The notes beneath the pieces were generated by a model. That model saw only the letters and a program-made list of their open reading frames with translations. It was not told the DNA's origin and did not search any database. From Papaver somniferum (taxonomy: Eukaryota > Streptophyta > Magnoliopsida > Ranunculales > Papaveraceae): DNA of 64,000 bases. The translations under genes and the position numbers were made by a program. This document shows, piece by piece, positions 41,571 through 55,908 of the stretch. Location of the stretch: positions 31,582,442-31,646,441 of the forward strand of contig NC_039367.1 in the NCBI RefSeq assembly GCF_003573695.1. Direction: 5' to 3'. Within the stretch, counting starts at the first letter, position 1; each line of letters opens with the position of its first letter.

Positions 41571-42682
41571 CCCGAACTTCCGAATATGGGTTGTCTAACC
41601 TTCTATATTGGCCTTTGGAACCACTTAGAGCCATGGCATGGTTTGTTTTGAACTTGTAATATTCGGAGGATAATGTTTTTTTTGTAAAGTCCCGAATGTA
41701 CGATGGCCCAAAAATCAGAATTTGGGAAAACTGATACTTTTCAAATTTTGAACTTGAAAGAATCGGAAGTAAACACAACACACGAACTTCCGAATATGGG
41801 TTGTCTAACCTTCTATATTGGCCCTTGGAACCACCTAAATCCATGGCATGGTTTGTTTTGAACTTGTAATATTCGGAGGATAATGTTTTTTTGTAAATCC
41901 CGAATGTACGATGGCCCAAAAATCAGAATTTGGGAAAAACTGATACTTTTCAAATTTTGAACTTGAAAGAATCGGAAGTAAACACAACACCCGAACTTCC
42001 AAAATGGGTTGTCTAACCTTCTATATTGGCCTTTGGAACCACCTAGAGCCATGGCATGGTTTGTTTTGAACTGGTAATATTCGGAGGATAATGTTTTTTT
42101 GTAAAGTCCCGAATGTACGATGGCCCAAAAATCAGAATTTGGTAAAAACTGATACTTTTCAAATTTTGAACTTGAAATAATCGGAAGTAAACACAACACC
42201 CGAACTTCCGAATATGGGTTGTCTAACCTTCTATATTGGCCCTTGGAACCACCTAGAGCCATGGCATGCTTTGTTTTGAACTTTTAATATTCGGAGGATA
42301 ATGTTTTTTTGTAAAGTCCCGAAAGTACGATGGCCCAAAAATCAGAATTTTGGAAAACTGATACTTTTCAAATTTTGAACTTGAAAGAATCGGAAGTAAA
42401 CACAACACCCGAACTTCCGAATATGGGTTGTCTAAACTTCTATATTGGCCCTTGGAACCACCTAGAGCCATGGCATGGTTTGTTTTGAACTGGTAATATT
42501 CGGAGGATAATGTTTTTTTGTAAAGTCCGGAATGTACGATGGCCGAAAAATCAGAATTTGGGAAAAACTGAGACTTTTCAAATTTTGAACTTGAAAGAAT
42601 CGGAAGTAAGCATAACACCCGAACTTCCGAATATGGGTTGTCTAACCTTCTATATTGGCCCTTGGAACCACCTAGAGCCATG

Positions 42683-43679
42683 NNNNNNNNNNNNNNNNNN
42701 NNNNNNNNNNNNNNNNNNNNNNNNNNNNNNNNNNNNNNNNNNNNNNNNNNNNNNNNNNNNNNNNNNNNNNNNNNNNNNNNNNNNNNNNNNNNNNNNNNNN
42801 NNNNNNNNNNNNNNNNNNNNNNNNNNNNNNNNNNNNNNNNNNNNNNNNNNNNNNNNNNNNNNNNNNNNNNNNNNNNNNNNNNNNNNNNNNNNNNNNNNNN
42901 NNNNNNNNNNNNNNNNNNNNNNNNNNNNNNNNNNNNNNNNNNNNNNNNNNNNNNNNNNNNNNNNNNNNNNNNNNNNNNNNNNNNNNNNNNNNNNNNNNNN
43001 NNNNNNNNNNNNNNNNNNNNNNNNNNNNNNNNNNNNNNNNNNNNNNNNNNNNNNNNNNNNNNNNNNNNNNNNNNNNNNNNNNNNNNNNNNNNNNNNNNNN
43101 NNNNNNNNNNNNNNNNNNNNNNNNNNNNNNNNNNNNNNNNNNNNNNNNNNNNNNNNNNNNNNNNNNNNNNNNNNNNNNNNNNNNNNNNNNNNNNNNNNNN
43201 NNNNNNNNNNNNNNNNNNNNNNNNNNNNNNNNNNNNNNNNNNNNNNNNNNNNNNNNNNNNNNNNNNNNNNNNNNNNNNNNNNNNNNNNNNNNNNNNNNNN
43301 NNNNNNNNNNNNNNNNNNNNNNNNNNNNNNNNNNNNNNNNNNNNNNNNNNNNNNNNNNNNNNNNNNNNNNNNNNNNNNNNNNNNNNNNNNNNNNNNNNNN
43401 NNNNNNNNNNNNNNNNNNNNNNNNNNNNNNNNNNNNNNNNNNNNNNNNNNNNNNNNNNNNNNNNNNNNNNNNNNNNNNNNNNNNNNNNNNNNNNNNNNNN
43501 NNNNNNNNNNNNNNNNNNNNNNNNNNNNNNNNNNNNNNNNNNNNNNNNNNNNNNNNNNNNNNNNNNNNNNNNNNNNNNNNNNNNNNNNNNNNNNNNNNNN
43601 NNNNNNNNNNNNNNNNNNNNNNNNNNNNNNNNNNNNNNNNNNNNNNNNNNNNNNNNNNNNNNNNNNNNNNNNNNNNNNN
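42683..43679. other. Assembly gap (997 Ns) inside the satellite
   Basis: The gap breaks off in the middle of a monomer, after CCTAGAGCCATG, and resumes just before ATTCGGAGG. At face value it corresponds to about 4.8 monomers, but the true length is unknown because gaps in satellites are often arbitrary. Confidence 0.98.
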
Positions 43680-46600
43680 GTAATATTCGGAGGATAATGT
43701 TTTTTTGTAAAGTTCGGAATGTACGATGGCCGAAAAATCAGAATTTGGGAAAAACTGAGTCTTTTCAAATTTTGAACTTGAAAGAATCGGAAGTAAGCAT
43801 AACACCCGAACTTCCGAATATGGGTTGTCTAACCTTCTATATTGGCCCTTGGAACCACCTAGAGCCATGTCATGGTTTGTTTTGAACTTGTAATATTCGA
43901 AGGAAAATGTTTTTTTGTAAAGTCCTGAATGTACGGTGGGCCAAAAATCAGAATTTGGGAAAACTGATACTTTTCAAATTTTGAACTTGAAAGAATTGGA
44001 AGTAAACACAATACCCGAACTTCCGAATATGGGTTGTCTAACCTTCTATATTGGCCCTTGGAACCACCTAGATCCATGGCATGGTTTGTTTTGAACTTGT
44101 AATATTCGGAGGATAATGTTTTTTTGTAAAGTCCGGAATGTACGATGGCCGAAAAATCAGAATTTGGGAAAAACTGAGACTTTTCAAATTTTGAACTTGA
44201 AAGAATCGGAAGTAAACACAACACCCGAACTTCCGAATATGGGTTGTCCAACCTTCTATATTGGCCCTTGGAACCACCTAGAGCCATGACATGGTTTGTT
44301 TTGAACTTGTAATATTCATAGGATAATGTTTTTTTTATAAAGTCCCGAATGTACGATGGCCCAAAATCAGAATTTGGGAAAACTGATACTTTTCAAATTT
44401 TGAACTTGAAAGAATCGGAAGTAAACACAACACCCGGACTTCCGAATATGGGTTGTCTAAACTTCTATATTGGCCCTTGGAACCACCTAGAGCCATGGCA
44501 TGGTTTGTTTTGAACTTTTAATATTCGGAGGATAATGTTTTTTTGTAAAGTCCCGAATGTAAGATGGCCCAAAAATCAGAATTTGAGAAAAACTGATACT
44601 TTTCAAATTTTGAACTTGAAATAATCGGAAGTAAACACAACACCCGCACTTCCGAATACTGGTTTTCTATACTTCTATATTGGCCCTTGGAACCACCTAG
44701 AGCCATGGCATGGTTTGTTTTGAACTTGTAATATTCGGAGGATAATGTTTTTTTGTAAAGTCCCGAATGTTCGATGGCCCAAAAATCAGAATTTGGGAAA
44801 ACTGATATTTTTCAAATTTTGTACTTGAAAGAATCGGAAGTAAACACAACACCCGAACTTCCGAATATGGGTTGTCTAAACTTCTATATTGGCCCTTGGA
44901 ACCACCTAGAGCCATGGCATGGTTTGTTTTGAACTTTTAATATTCGGAGGATAATGTTTTTTTGTAAAGTCCCGAATGTAAGATGGCCCAAAAATCAGAA
45001 TTTGAGAAAAACTGATACTTTTCAAATTTTGAACTTGAAAGAATCGGAAGTAAACACAACACCCGAACTTCCGAATACTGGTTTTCTAAACTTCTATATT
45101 GGCCCTTGGAACCACCTAGAGCCATGGCATGGTTTGTTTTGAACTTGTAATATTCGGAGGATAATGTTTTTTTGTAAAGTCCCGAATGTACGATGGCCCA
45201 AAAATCAGAATTTGGGAAAACTGATATTTTTCAAATTTTGTACTTGAAAGAATCGGAAGTAAACACAACACCCGAACTTCCGAATATGGGTTGTCTAACC
45301 TTCTATATTGGCCCTTGGAACCACCTAAAGCCATGGCATGGTTTGTTTTGAACCTGTAATTTTCGAATGATAATGTTTTTTTGTAAAGTCCCGAATGTAC
45401 GATGGACCAAAAATCAGAATTTGGGAAAACTGATACTTTTCAAATTTTGAACTTGAAAGAATCGGAAGTAAACACAACACCCGAACTTCCGAATATGGGT
45501 CGTCTAACCTTGTATATTGGCCCTTGGAACCACCTAGAGCCATGGCATGGTTTGTTTTGAACTTGTAATATTCGCAGGATAATGTTTTTTTGTAAAGTCC
45601 CGAATGTACGATGGCCGAAAAATCAGAATTTGGGAAAAACTGATACTTTTTTCAAATTTTGAACTTGAAAGAATCGGAAGTAAACACAACACCCGAACTT
45701 CCGAATATGGGTTGTCTAACCTTCTATATTGGCCCTTGGAACCACCTAGGGCCATGGCATGGTTTGTTTTGAACTTGTAATATTCGGATGATAATGTTTT
45801 TTTGTAAAGTCCCGAATGTACGATGGCCCAAAAATCAGAATTTGGGAAAACTGATACTTTTCAAACTTTGAACTTGAAAGAATTGGAAGTAAACACAACA
45901 CCCGAACTTCCGAATATGGGTTGTCTAACCTTGTATATTGGCCCTTGGAACCACCTAGAGCCATGGCATGGTTTGTTTTGAACTGGTAATATTCGGAGGA
46001 TAATGTTTTTTTGTAAAGTCCGGAATGTACGATGGCCGAAAAATCAGAATTTGGGAAAAACTGAGACTTTTCAAATTTTGAACTTGAAAGAATCGGAAGT
46101 AAACACAACACCCGAACTTCTGAATATGGGTTGTCTAACCTTCTATATTGGCCCTTGGAACCACCTAGAGCCATGGCATGGTTTGTTTTGAACTGGTAAT
46201 ATTCGGAGGATAATGTTTTTTTGTAAAGTATCGAATGTACGATGGGCCAAAAATCAGAATTTGGGAAAACTGATACTTTTCAAATTTTGAACTTGAAAGA
46301 ATTGGAAGTAAACACAATACCCGAACTTCCGAATATGGGTTGTCTAACCTTCTATATTGGCCCTTGGAACCACCTAGAGCCATGGCATGGTTTGTTTTGA
46401 ACTTGTAATATTCGAAGGATAATGTTTTTTTGTAAAGTCCCGAATGTACGATGGGCCAAAAATCAGAATTTGGGAAAACCGATACTTTTCAAATTTTGAA
46501 CTTGAAAGAATTGGAAGTAAACACAATACCCGAACTTCCGAATATGGGTTGTCTAACCTTCTATATTGGCCCTTGGAACCACCTAGAGCCATGGCATGGT

Positions 46601-49420
46601 TTGTTTTGAACTGGTAATATTCGGAGGATAATGTTTTTTTGTAAAGTCCGGAATGTACGATGGCCGAAAAATCAGAATTTGGGAAAAACTGAGACTTTTC
46701 AAATTTTGAACTTGAAAGAATCGGAAGTAAACACAACACCCGAACTTCTGAATATGGGTTGTCTAACCTTCTATATTGGCCCTTGGAACCACCTAGAGCC
46801 ATGGCATGGTTTGTTTTGAACTGGTAATATTCGGAGGATAATGTTTTTTTGTAAAGTCCCGAATGTACGATGGCTCAAAAATCAGAATTTGGTAAAAAAT
46901 GATACTTTTCAAATTTTGAACTTGAAAGAATCGGAAGTAAACACAACACTCGGACTTCCGAATATGGGTTGTATAAACTTCTATATTGGCCCTTGGAACC
47001 ACCTAGAGCCATGGCATGGTTTGTTTTGAACTTTTAATATTCGGAGGATAATGTTTTTTTGTAAAGTCCCGAATGTAAGATGGTCCAAAAATCAGAATTT
47101 GAGAAAAACTGATACTTTTCAAATTTTGAACTTGAAAGAATCGGAAGTAAACACAACACCCGAACTTCCGAATACTGGTTTTCTAAACTTCTATATTGGC
47201 CCTTAGAACCACCTAGAGCCATGGCATGGTTTGTTTTGTTTTGAACTTGTAATATTCGGAGGATAATGTTTTTTTGTAAAGTCCCGAATGTACGATGGCC
47301 CAAAAATCAGAATTTGGGAAAACTGGTATTTTTCAAATTTTGTACTTGAAAGAATCGGAAGTAAACACAACACCCGAACTTCCGAATATGGGTTGTCTAA
47401 CCTTCTATATTGGCCCTTGGAACCACCTAAAGCCATGGCATGGTTTGTTTTGAACTTGTAATTTTCAAATGATAATGTTTTTTTGTAAAGTCCCGAATGT
47501 ACGATGGACCAAAAATCAGAATTTGGGAAAACTGATACTTTTCAAATTTTGAACTTGAAAGAATCGGAAGTAAACACAACACCCGAACTTCCGAATATGG
47601 GTTGTCTAACCTTGTATATTGGCCCTTGGAACCACCTAGAGCCATGGCATGGTTTGTTTTGAACTGGTAATATTCGGAGGATAATGTTTTTTTGTAAAGT
47701 CCCGAATGTACGATGGCCGAAAAATCAGAATTTGGGAAAAACTGATACTTTTCAAATTTTGAACTTGAAAGAATCGGAAGTAAACACAACACCCGAACTT
47801 CCGAATATGGGTTGTCTAACCTTCTATATTGGCCCTTGGAACCACCTAGGGCCATGGCATGGTTTGTTTTGAACTTGTAATATTCGGATGATAATGTTTT
47901 TTTGTAAAGTCCGGAATGTACGATGGCCGAAAAATCAGAATTTGGGAAAAACTGAGACTTTTCAAATTTTGAACTTGAAAGAATCGGAAGTAAACACAAC
48001 ACCCGAACTTCCGAATATGGGTTGTCTAACCTTCTATATTGGCCCTTGGAACCACCTAGAGTCATGGCATGGTTTGTTTTGAACTGGTAATATTCGGAGG
48101 ATAATGTTTTTTTGTAAAGTCCCGAATGTACGATGGCCCAAAAATCAGAATTTGGTAAAAACTGATACTTTTCAAATTTTGAACTTGAAAGAATCGGAAG
48201 TAAACACAACACCCGAACTTCCGAATATGGGTTGTCCAACCTTCTATATTGGCCCTTGGAACCACCTAGAGCCATGACATGGTTTGTTTTGAACTTGTAA
48301 TATTCAGAGGATAATGTTTTTTTTGTAAAGTCCCGAATGTACGATGGCCTAAAATCAGAATTTGGGAAAACTGATACTTTTCAAATTTTGAACTTGAAAG
48401 AATCGGAAGTAAACACAACACCCGGACTTCCGAATATGGGTTGTCTAAACTTCTATATTGGCCCTTGGAACCACCTAGAGCCATGGAATGGTTTGTTTTG
48501 AACTTTTAATATTCGGAGGATAATGTTTTTTTGTAAAGTCCCGAATGTAAGATGGCCCAAAAATCAGAATTTGAGAAAAGCTGATACTTTTCAAATTTTG
48601 AACTTGAAAGAATCGGAAGTAAACACAACACCCGAACTTTCGAATATGGGTTGTCTAAACTTCTATATTGGCCCTTGGAACCACCTAGAGCCATGGCATG
48701 GTTTGGTTTGAACTAGTAATATTCGGAGGATAATGTTTTTTTGTAAAGTCCCGAATGTACGATGGCCCAAAAATCAGAATTTGGGAAAACTGTTACTTTT
48801 CAAATTTTGAACTTGAAAGAATCGGAAGTAAACACAAAACCCGAACTTCCGAATATGGGTTGTCTTACCTTCTATATTTGCCCTTGGAACCACCTAGAGC
48901 CATGGCATGGTTTGTTTTGAACTTGTAATTTTCGAAGGATAATGTTTTTTTGTAAAGTTCCGAATGTACGATGGCCCAAAAATCAGAATTTGGGAAAACT
49001 GATACTTTTCAAATTTTGAACTTGAAAGAATCGGAAGTAAACACAACACCCGAACTTCCGAATATGTGTTGTCTAACCTTGTATATTGGCCCTTGGAACC
49101 ACCTAGAGCCATGGCATGGTTTGTTTTGAACATGTAATATTCGCAGGATAATGTTTTTTTGTAAAGTCTCGAATGTACGATGGCCGAAAAATCAGAATTT
49201 GGGAAAAACTGATACTTTTCAAATTTTGAACTTGAAAGAATCGGAAGTAAACACAACACCCGAACTTCCGAATATGGGTTGTCTAACCTTCTATATTGGC
49301 CCTTGGAACCACCTAGGGCCATGGCATGGTTTGTTTTGAACTTGTAATATTCGGATGATAATGTTTTTTTGTAAAGTCCGGAATGTACGATGGCCGAAAA
49401 ATCAGAATTTGGGAAAAACT
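43680..49420 (+). repeat. Long block duplication, copy 1 (offset 6,488 bp)
   Basis: This segment, starting at the first base after the gap, is repeated at 50168-55908. I found no difference in the stretches I compared, including rare variants such as GTTCGGAATG with CTGAGTCTT, TTCATAGGATAATG, and the TACTGGTTTTC series. The offset is 31 monomers. Confidence 0.85.
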
Positions 49421-50160
49421 GATTTTTCAAATTTTGAACTTGAAAGAATCGGAAGTAAACACAACCGAACTTCCGAATATGGGTTGTCTAACCTTCTATA
49501 TTGGCCCTTGGAACCACCTAGAGCCATGGCATGGTTTGTTTTGAACTTGTAATATTCGGAGGATAATGTTTTTTTGTAAAGTCCCGAATGTACGATGGCC
49601 CAAAAATCAGAATTTGGGAAAACTGATACTTTTCAAATTTTGAACTTGAAAGAATCGGAAGTAAACACCCGAACTTCCGAATATGGGTTGTCTAACCTTC
49701 TATATTGGCCCTTGGAACCACCTAGAGCCATGGCATGGTTTGTTTTGAACTTGTAATATTCGGAGGATAATGTTTTTTGTAAAGTCCCGAATGTACGATG
49801 GCCCAAAAATCAGAATTTGGGAAAAACTGATACTTTTCAAATTTTGAACTTGAAAGAATCGGAAGTAAAACAACACCCGAACTTCCGAATATGGGTTGTC
49901 TAACCTTCTATATTGGCCCTTGGAACCACCTAGAGCCATGGCATGGTTTGTTTTGAACTTGTAATATTCGGAGGATAATGTTTTTTGTAAAGTCCCGAAT
50001 GTACGATGGCCCAAAAATCAGAATTTGGGAAAAACTGATACTTTTCAAATTTTGAACTTGAAAGAATCGGAAGTAAACACAACACCCGAACTTCCGAATA
50101 TGGGTTGTCTAACCTTCTATATTGGCCCTTGGAACCACCTAGCCATGGCATGGTTTGTTT
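49421..50160 (+). repeat. Second zone of clustered micro-indels, between the duplicated blocks
   Basis: Small losses occur in successive monomers: ACTGATTTTTC near 49420, CACAACCGAAC near 49462, GTAAACACCCG near 49663, six instead of seven Ts near 49771 and 49981, GTAAAACAAC near 49866, and CCTAGCCATGG near 50141. At the matching place in the second copy (55909 onward) the sequence is normal. This looks like unpolished or gap-filled consensus. Confidence 0.7.
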
Positions 50161-50167
50161 TGAACTT

Positions 50168-53100
50168 GTAATATTCGGAGGATAATGTTTTTTTGTAAAG
50201 TTCGGAATGTACGATGGCCGAAAAATCAGAATTTGGGAAAAACTGAGTCTTTTCAAATTTTGAACTTGAAAGAATCGGAAGTAAGCATAACACCCGAACT
50301 TCCGAATATGGGTTGTCTAACCTTCTATATTGGCCCTTGGAACCACCTAGAGCCATGTCATGGTTTGTTTTGAACTTGTAATATTCGAAGGAAAATGTTT
50401 TTTTGTAAAGTCCTGAATGTACGGTGGGCCAAAAATCAGAATTTGGGAAAACTGATACTTTTCAAATTTTGAACTTGAAAGAATTGGAAGTAAACACAAT
50501 ACCCGAACTTCCGAATATGGGTTGTCTAACCTTCTATATTGGCCCTTGGAACCACCTAGATCCATGGCATGGTTTGTTTTGAACTTGTAATATTCGGAGG
50601 ATAATGTTTTTTTGTAAAGTCCGGAATGTACGATGGCCGAAAAATCAGAATTTGGGAAAAACTGAGACTTTTCAAATTTTGAACTTGAAAGAATCGGAAG
50701 TAAACACAACACCCGAACTTCCGAATATGGGTTGTCCAACCTTCTATATTGGCCCTTGGAACCACCTAGAGCCATGACATGGTTTGTTTTGAACTTGTAA
50801 TATTCATAGGATAATGTTTTTTTTATAAAGTCCCGAATGTACGATGGCCCAAAATCAGAATTTGGGAAAACTGATACTTTTCAAATTTTGAACTTGAAAG
50901 AATCGGAAGTAAACACAACACCCGGACTTCCGAATATGGGTTGTCTAAACTTCTATATTGGCCCTTGGAACCACCTAGAGCCATGGCATGGTTTGTTTTG
51001 AACTTTTAATATTCGGAGGATAATGTTTTTTTGTAAAGTCCCGAATGTAAGATGGCCCAAAAATCAGAATTTGAGAAAAACTGATACTTTTCAAATTTTG
51101 AACTTGAAATAATCGGAAGTAAACACAACACCCGCACTTCCGAATACTGGTTTTCTATACTTCTATATTGGCCCTTGGAACCACCTAGAGCCATGGCATG
51201 GTTTGTTTTGAACTTGTAATATTCGGAGGATAATGTTTTTTTGTAAAGTCCCGAATGTTCGATGGCCCAAAAATCAGAATTTGGGAAAACTGATATTTTT
51301 CAAATTTTGTACTTGAAAGAATCGGAAGTAAACACAACACCCGAACTTCCGAATATGGGTTGTCTAAACTTCTATATTGGCCCTTGGAACCACCTAGAGC
51401 CATGGCATGGTTTGTTTTGAACTTTTAATATTCGGAGGATAATGTTTTTTTGTAAAGTCCCGAATGTAAGATGGCCCAAAAATCAGAATTTGAGAAAAAC
51501 TGATACTTTTCAAATTTTGAACTTGAAAGAATCGGAAGTAAACACAACACCCGAACTTCCGAATACTGGTTTTCTAAACTTCTATATTGGCCCTTGGAAC
51601 CACCTAGAGCCATGGCATGGTTTGTTTTGAACTTGTAATATTCGGAGGATAATGTTTTTTTGTAAAGTCCCGAATGTACGATGGCCCAAAAATCAGAATT
51701 TGGGAAAACTGATATTTTTCAAATTTTGTACTTGAAAGAATCGGAAGTAAACACAACACCCGAACTTCCGAATATGGGTTGTCTAACCTTCTATATTGGC
51801 CCTTGGAACCACCTAAAGCCATGGCATGGTTTGTTTTGAACCTGTAATTTTCGAATGATAATGTTTTTTTGTAAAGTCCCGAATGTACGATGGACCAAAA
51901 ATCAGAATTTGGGAAAACTGATACTTTTCAAATTTTGAACTTGAAAGAATCGGAAGTAAACACAACACCCGAACTTCCGAATATGGGTCGTCTAACCTTG
52001 TATATTGGCCCTTGGAACCACCTAGAGCCATGGCATGGTTTGTTTTGAACTTGTAATATTCGCAGGATAATGTTTTTTTGTAAAGTCCCGAATGTACGAT
52101 GGCCGAAAAATCAGAATTTGGGAAAAACTGATACTTTTTTCAAATTTTGAACTTGAAAGAATCGGAAGTAAACACAACACCCGAACTTCCGAATATGGGT
52201 TGTCTAACCTTCTATATTGGCCCTTGGAACCACCTAGGGCCATGGCATGGTTTGTTTTGAACTTGTAATATTCGGATGATAATGTTTTTTTGTAAAGTCC
52301 CGAATGTACGATGGCCCAAAAATCAGAATTTGGGAAAACTGATACTTTTCAAACTTTGAACTTGAAAGAATTGGAAGTAAACACAACACCCGAACTTCCG
52401 AATATGGGTTGTCTAACCTTGTATATTGGCCCTTGGAACCACCTAGAGCCATGGCATGGTTTGTTTTGAACTGGTAATATTCGGAGGATAATGTTTTTTT
52501 GTAAAGTCCGGAATGTACGATGGCCGAAAAATCAGAATTTGGGAAAAACTGAGACTTTTCAAATTTTGAACTTGAAAGAATCGGAAGTAAACACAACACC
52601 CGAACTTCTGAATATGGGTTGTCTAACCTTCTATATTGGCCCTTGGAACCACCTAGAGCCATGGCATGGTTTGTTTTGAACTGGTAATATTCGGAGGATA
52701 ATGTTTTTTTGTAAAGTATCGAATGTACGATGGGCCAAAAATCAGAATTTGGGAAAACTGATACTTTTCAAATTTTGAACTTGAAAGAATTGGAAGTAAA
52801 CACAATACCCGAACTTCCGAATATGGGTTGTCTAACCTTCTATATTGGCCCTTGGAACCACCTAGAGCCATGGCATGGTTTGTTTTGAACTTGTAATATT
52901 CGAAGGATAATGTTTTTTTGTAAAGTCCCGAATGTACGATGGGCCAAAAATCAGAATTTGGGAAAACCGATACTTTTCAAATTTTGAACTTGAAAGAATT
53001 GGAAGTAAACACAATACCCGAACTTCCGAATATGGGTTGTCTAACCTTCTATATTGGCCCTTGGAACCACCTAGAGCCATGGCATGGTTTGTTTTGAACT

Positions 53101-55908
53101 GGTAATATTCGGAGGATAATGTTTTTTTGTAAAGTCCGGAATGTACGATGGCCGAAAAATCAGAATTTGGGAAAAACTGAGACTTTTCAAATTTTGAACT
53201 TGAAAGAATCGGAAGTAAACACAACACCCGAACTTCTGAATATGGGTTGTCTAACCTTCTATATTGGCCCTTGGAACCACCTAGAGCCATGGCATGGTTT
53301 GTTTTGAACTGGTAATATTCGGAGGATAATGTTTTTTTGTAAAGTCCCGAATGTACGATGGCTCAAAAATCAGAATTTGGTAAAAAATGATACTTTTCAA
53401 ATTTTGAACTTGAAAGAATCGGAAGTAAACACAACACTCGGACTTCCGAATATGGGTTGTATAAACTTCTATATTGGCCCTTGGAACCACCTAGAGCCAT
53501 GGCATGGTTTGTTTTGAACTTTTAATATTCGGAGGATAATGTTTTTTTGTAAAGTCCCGAATGTAAGATGGTCCAAAAATCAGAATTTGAGAAAAACTGA
53601 TACTTTTCAAATTTTGAACTTGAAAGAATCGGAAGTAAACACAACACCCGAACTTCCGAATACTGGTTTTCTAAACTTCTATATTGGCCCTTAGAACCAC
53701 CTAGAGCCATGGCATGGTTTGTTTTGTTTTGAACTTGTAATATTCGGAGGATAATGTTTTTTTGTAAAGTCCCGAATGTACGATGGCCCAAAAATCAGAA
53801 TTTGGGAAAACTGGTATTTTTCAAATTTTGTACTTGAAAGAATCGGAAGTAAACACAACACCCGAACTTCCGAATATGGGTTGTCTAACCTTCTATATTG
53901 GCCCTTGGAACCACCTAAAGCCATGGCATGGTTTGTTTTGAACTTGTAATTTTCAAATGATAATGTTTTTTTGTAAAGTCCCGAATGTACGATGGACCAA
54001 AAATCAGAATTTGGGAAAACTGATACTTTTCAAATTTTGAACTTGAAAGAATCGGAAGTAAACACAACACCCGAACTTCCGAATATGGGTTGTCTAACCT
54101 TGTATATTGGCCCTTGGAACCACCTAGAGCCATGGCATGGTTTGTTTTGAACTGGTAATATTCGGAGGATAATGTTTTTTTGTAAAGTCCCGAATGTACG
54201 ATGGCCGAAAAATCAGAATTTGGGAAAAACTGATACTTTTCAAATTTTGAACTTGAAAGAATCGGAAGTAAACACAACACCCGAACTTCCGAATATGGGT
54301 TGTCTAACCTTCTATATTGGCCCTTGGAACCACCTAGGGCCATGGCATGGTTTGTTTTGAACTTGTAATATTCGGATGATAATGTTTTTTTGTAAAGTCC
54401 GGAATGTACGATGGCCGAAAAATCAGAATTTGGGAAAAACTGAGACTTTTCAAATTTTGAACTTGAAAGAATCGGAAGTAAACACAACACCCGAACTTCC
54501 GAATATGGGTTGTCTAACCTTCTATATTGGCCCTTGGAACCACCTAGAGTCATGGCATGGTTTGTTTTGAACTGGTAATATTCGGAGGATAATGTTTTTT
54601 TGTAAAGTCCCGAATGTACGATGGCCCAAAAATCAGAATTTGGTAAAAACTGATACTTTTCAAATTTTGAACTTGAAAGAATCGGAAGTAAACACAACAC
54701 CCGAACTTCCGAATATGGGTTGTCCAACCTTCTATATTGGCCCTTGGAACCACCTAGAGCCATGACATGGTTTGTTTTGAACTTGTAATATTCAGAGGAT
54801 AATGTTTTTTTTGTAAAGTCCCGAATGTACGATGGCCTAAAATCAGAATTTGGGAAAACTGATACTTTTCAAATTTTGAACTTGAAAGAATCGGAAGTAA
54901 ACACAACACCCGGACTTCCGAATATGGGTTGTCTAAACTTCTATATTGGCCCTTGGAACCACCTAGAGCCATGGAATGGTTTGTTTTGAACTTTTAATAT
55001 TCGGAGGATAATGTTTTTTTGTAAAGTCCCGAATGTAAGATGGCCCAAAAATCAGAATTTGAGAAAAGCTGATACTTTTCAAATTTTGAACTTGAAAGAA
55101 TCGGAAGTAAACACAACACCCGAACTTTCGAATATGGGTTGTCTAAACTTCTATATTGGCCCTTGGAACCACCTAGAGCCATGGCATGGTTTGGTTTGAA
55201 CTAGTAATATTCGGAGGATAATGTTTTTTTGTAAAGTCCCGAATGTACGATGGCCCAAAAATCAGAATTTGGGAAAACTGTTACTTTTCAAATTTTGAAC
55301 TTGAAAGAATCGGAAGTAAACACAAAACCCGAACTTCCGAATATGGGTTGTCTTACCTTCTATATTTGCCCTTGGAACCACCTAGAGCCATGGCATGGTT
55401 TGTTTTGAACTTGTAATTTTCGAAGGATAATGTTTTTTTGTAAAGTTCCGAATGTACGATGGCCCAAAAATCAGAATTTGGGAAAACTGATACTTTTCAA
55501 ATTTTGAACTTGAAAGAATCGGAAGTAAACACAACACCCGAACTTCCGAATATGTGTTGTCTAACCTTGTATATTGGCCCTTGGAACCACCTAGAGCCAT
55601 GGCATGGTTTGTTTTGAACATGTAATATTCGCAGGATAATGTTTTTTTGTAAAGTCTCGAATGTACGATGGCCGAAAAATCAGAATTTGGGAAAAACTGA
55701 TACTTTTCAAATTTTGAACTTGAAAGAATCGGAAGTAAACACAACACCCGAACTTCCGAATATGGGTTGTCTAACCTTCTATATTGGCCCTTGGAACCAC
55801 CTAGGGCCATGGCATGGTTTGTTTTGAACTTGTAATATTCGGATGATAATGTTTTTTTGTAAAGTCCGGAATGTACGATGGCCGAAAAATCAGAATTTGG
55901 GAAAAACT
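50168..55908 (+). repeat. Long block duplication, copy 2 (offset 6,488 bp)
   Basis: This is the second copy of 43680-49420. Past 55908 the satellite continues with intact monomers to the array end, so this copy sits in the better-assembled context. Confidence 0.85.

Noticed and set aside
42510..43885. Frames of about 370-415 codons across the gap
   Set aside because: Most of each frame is unknown residues from the N run, with only satellite translation at the ends.
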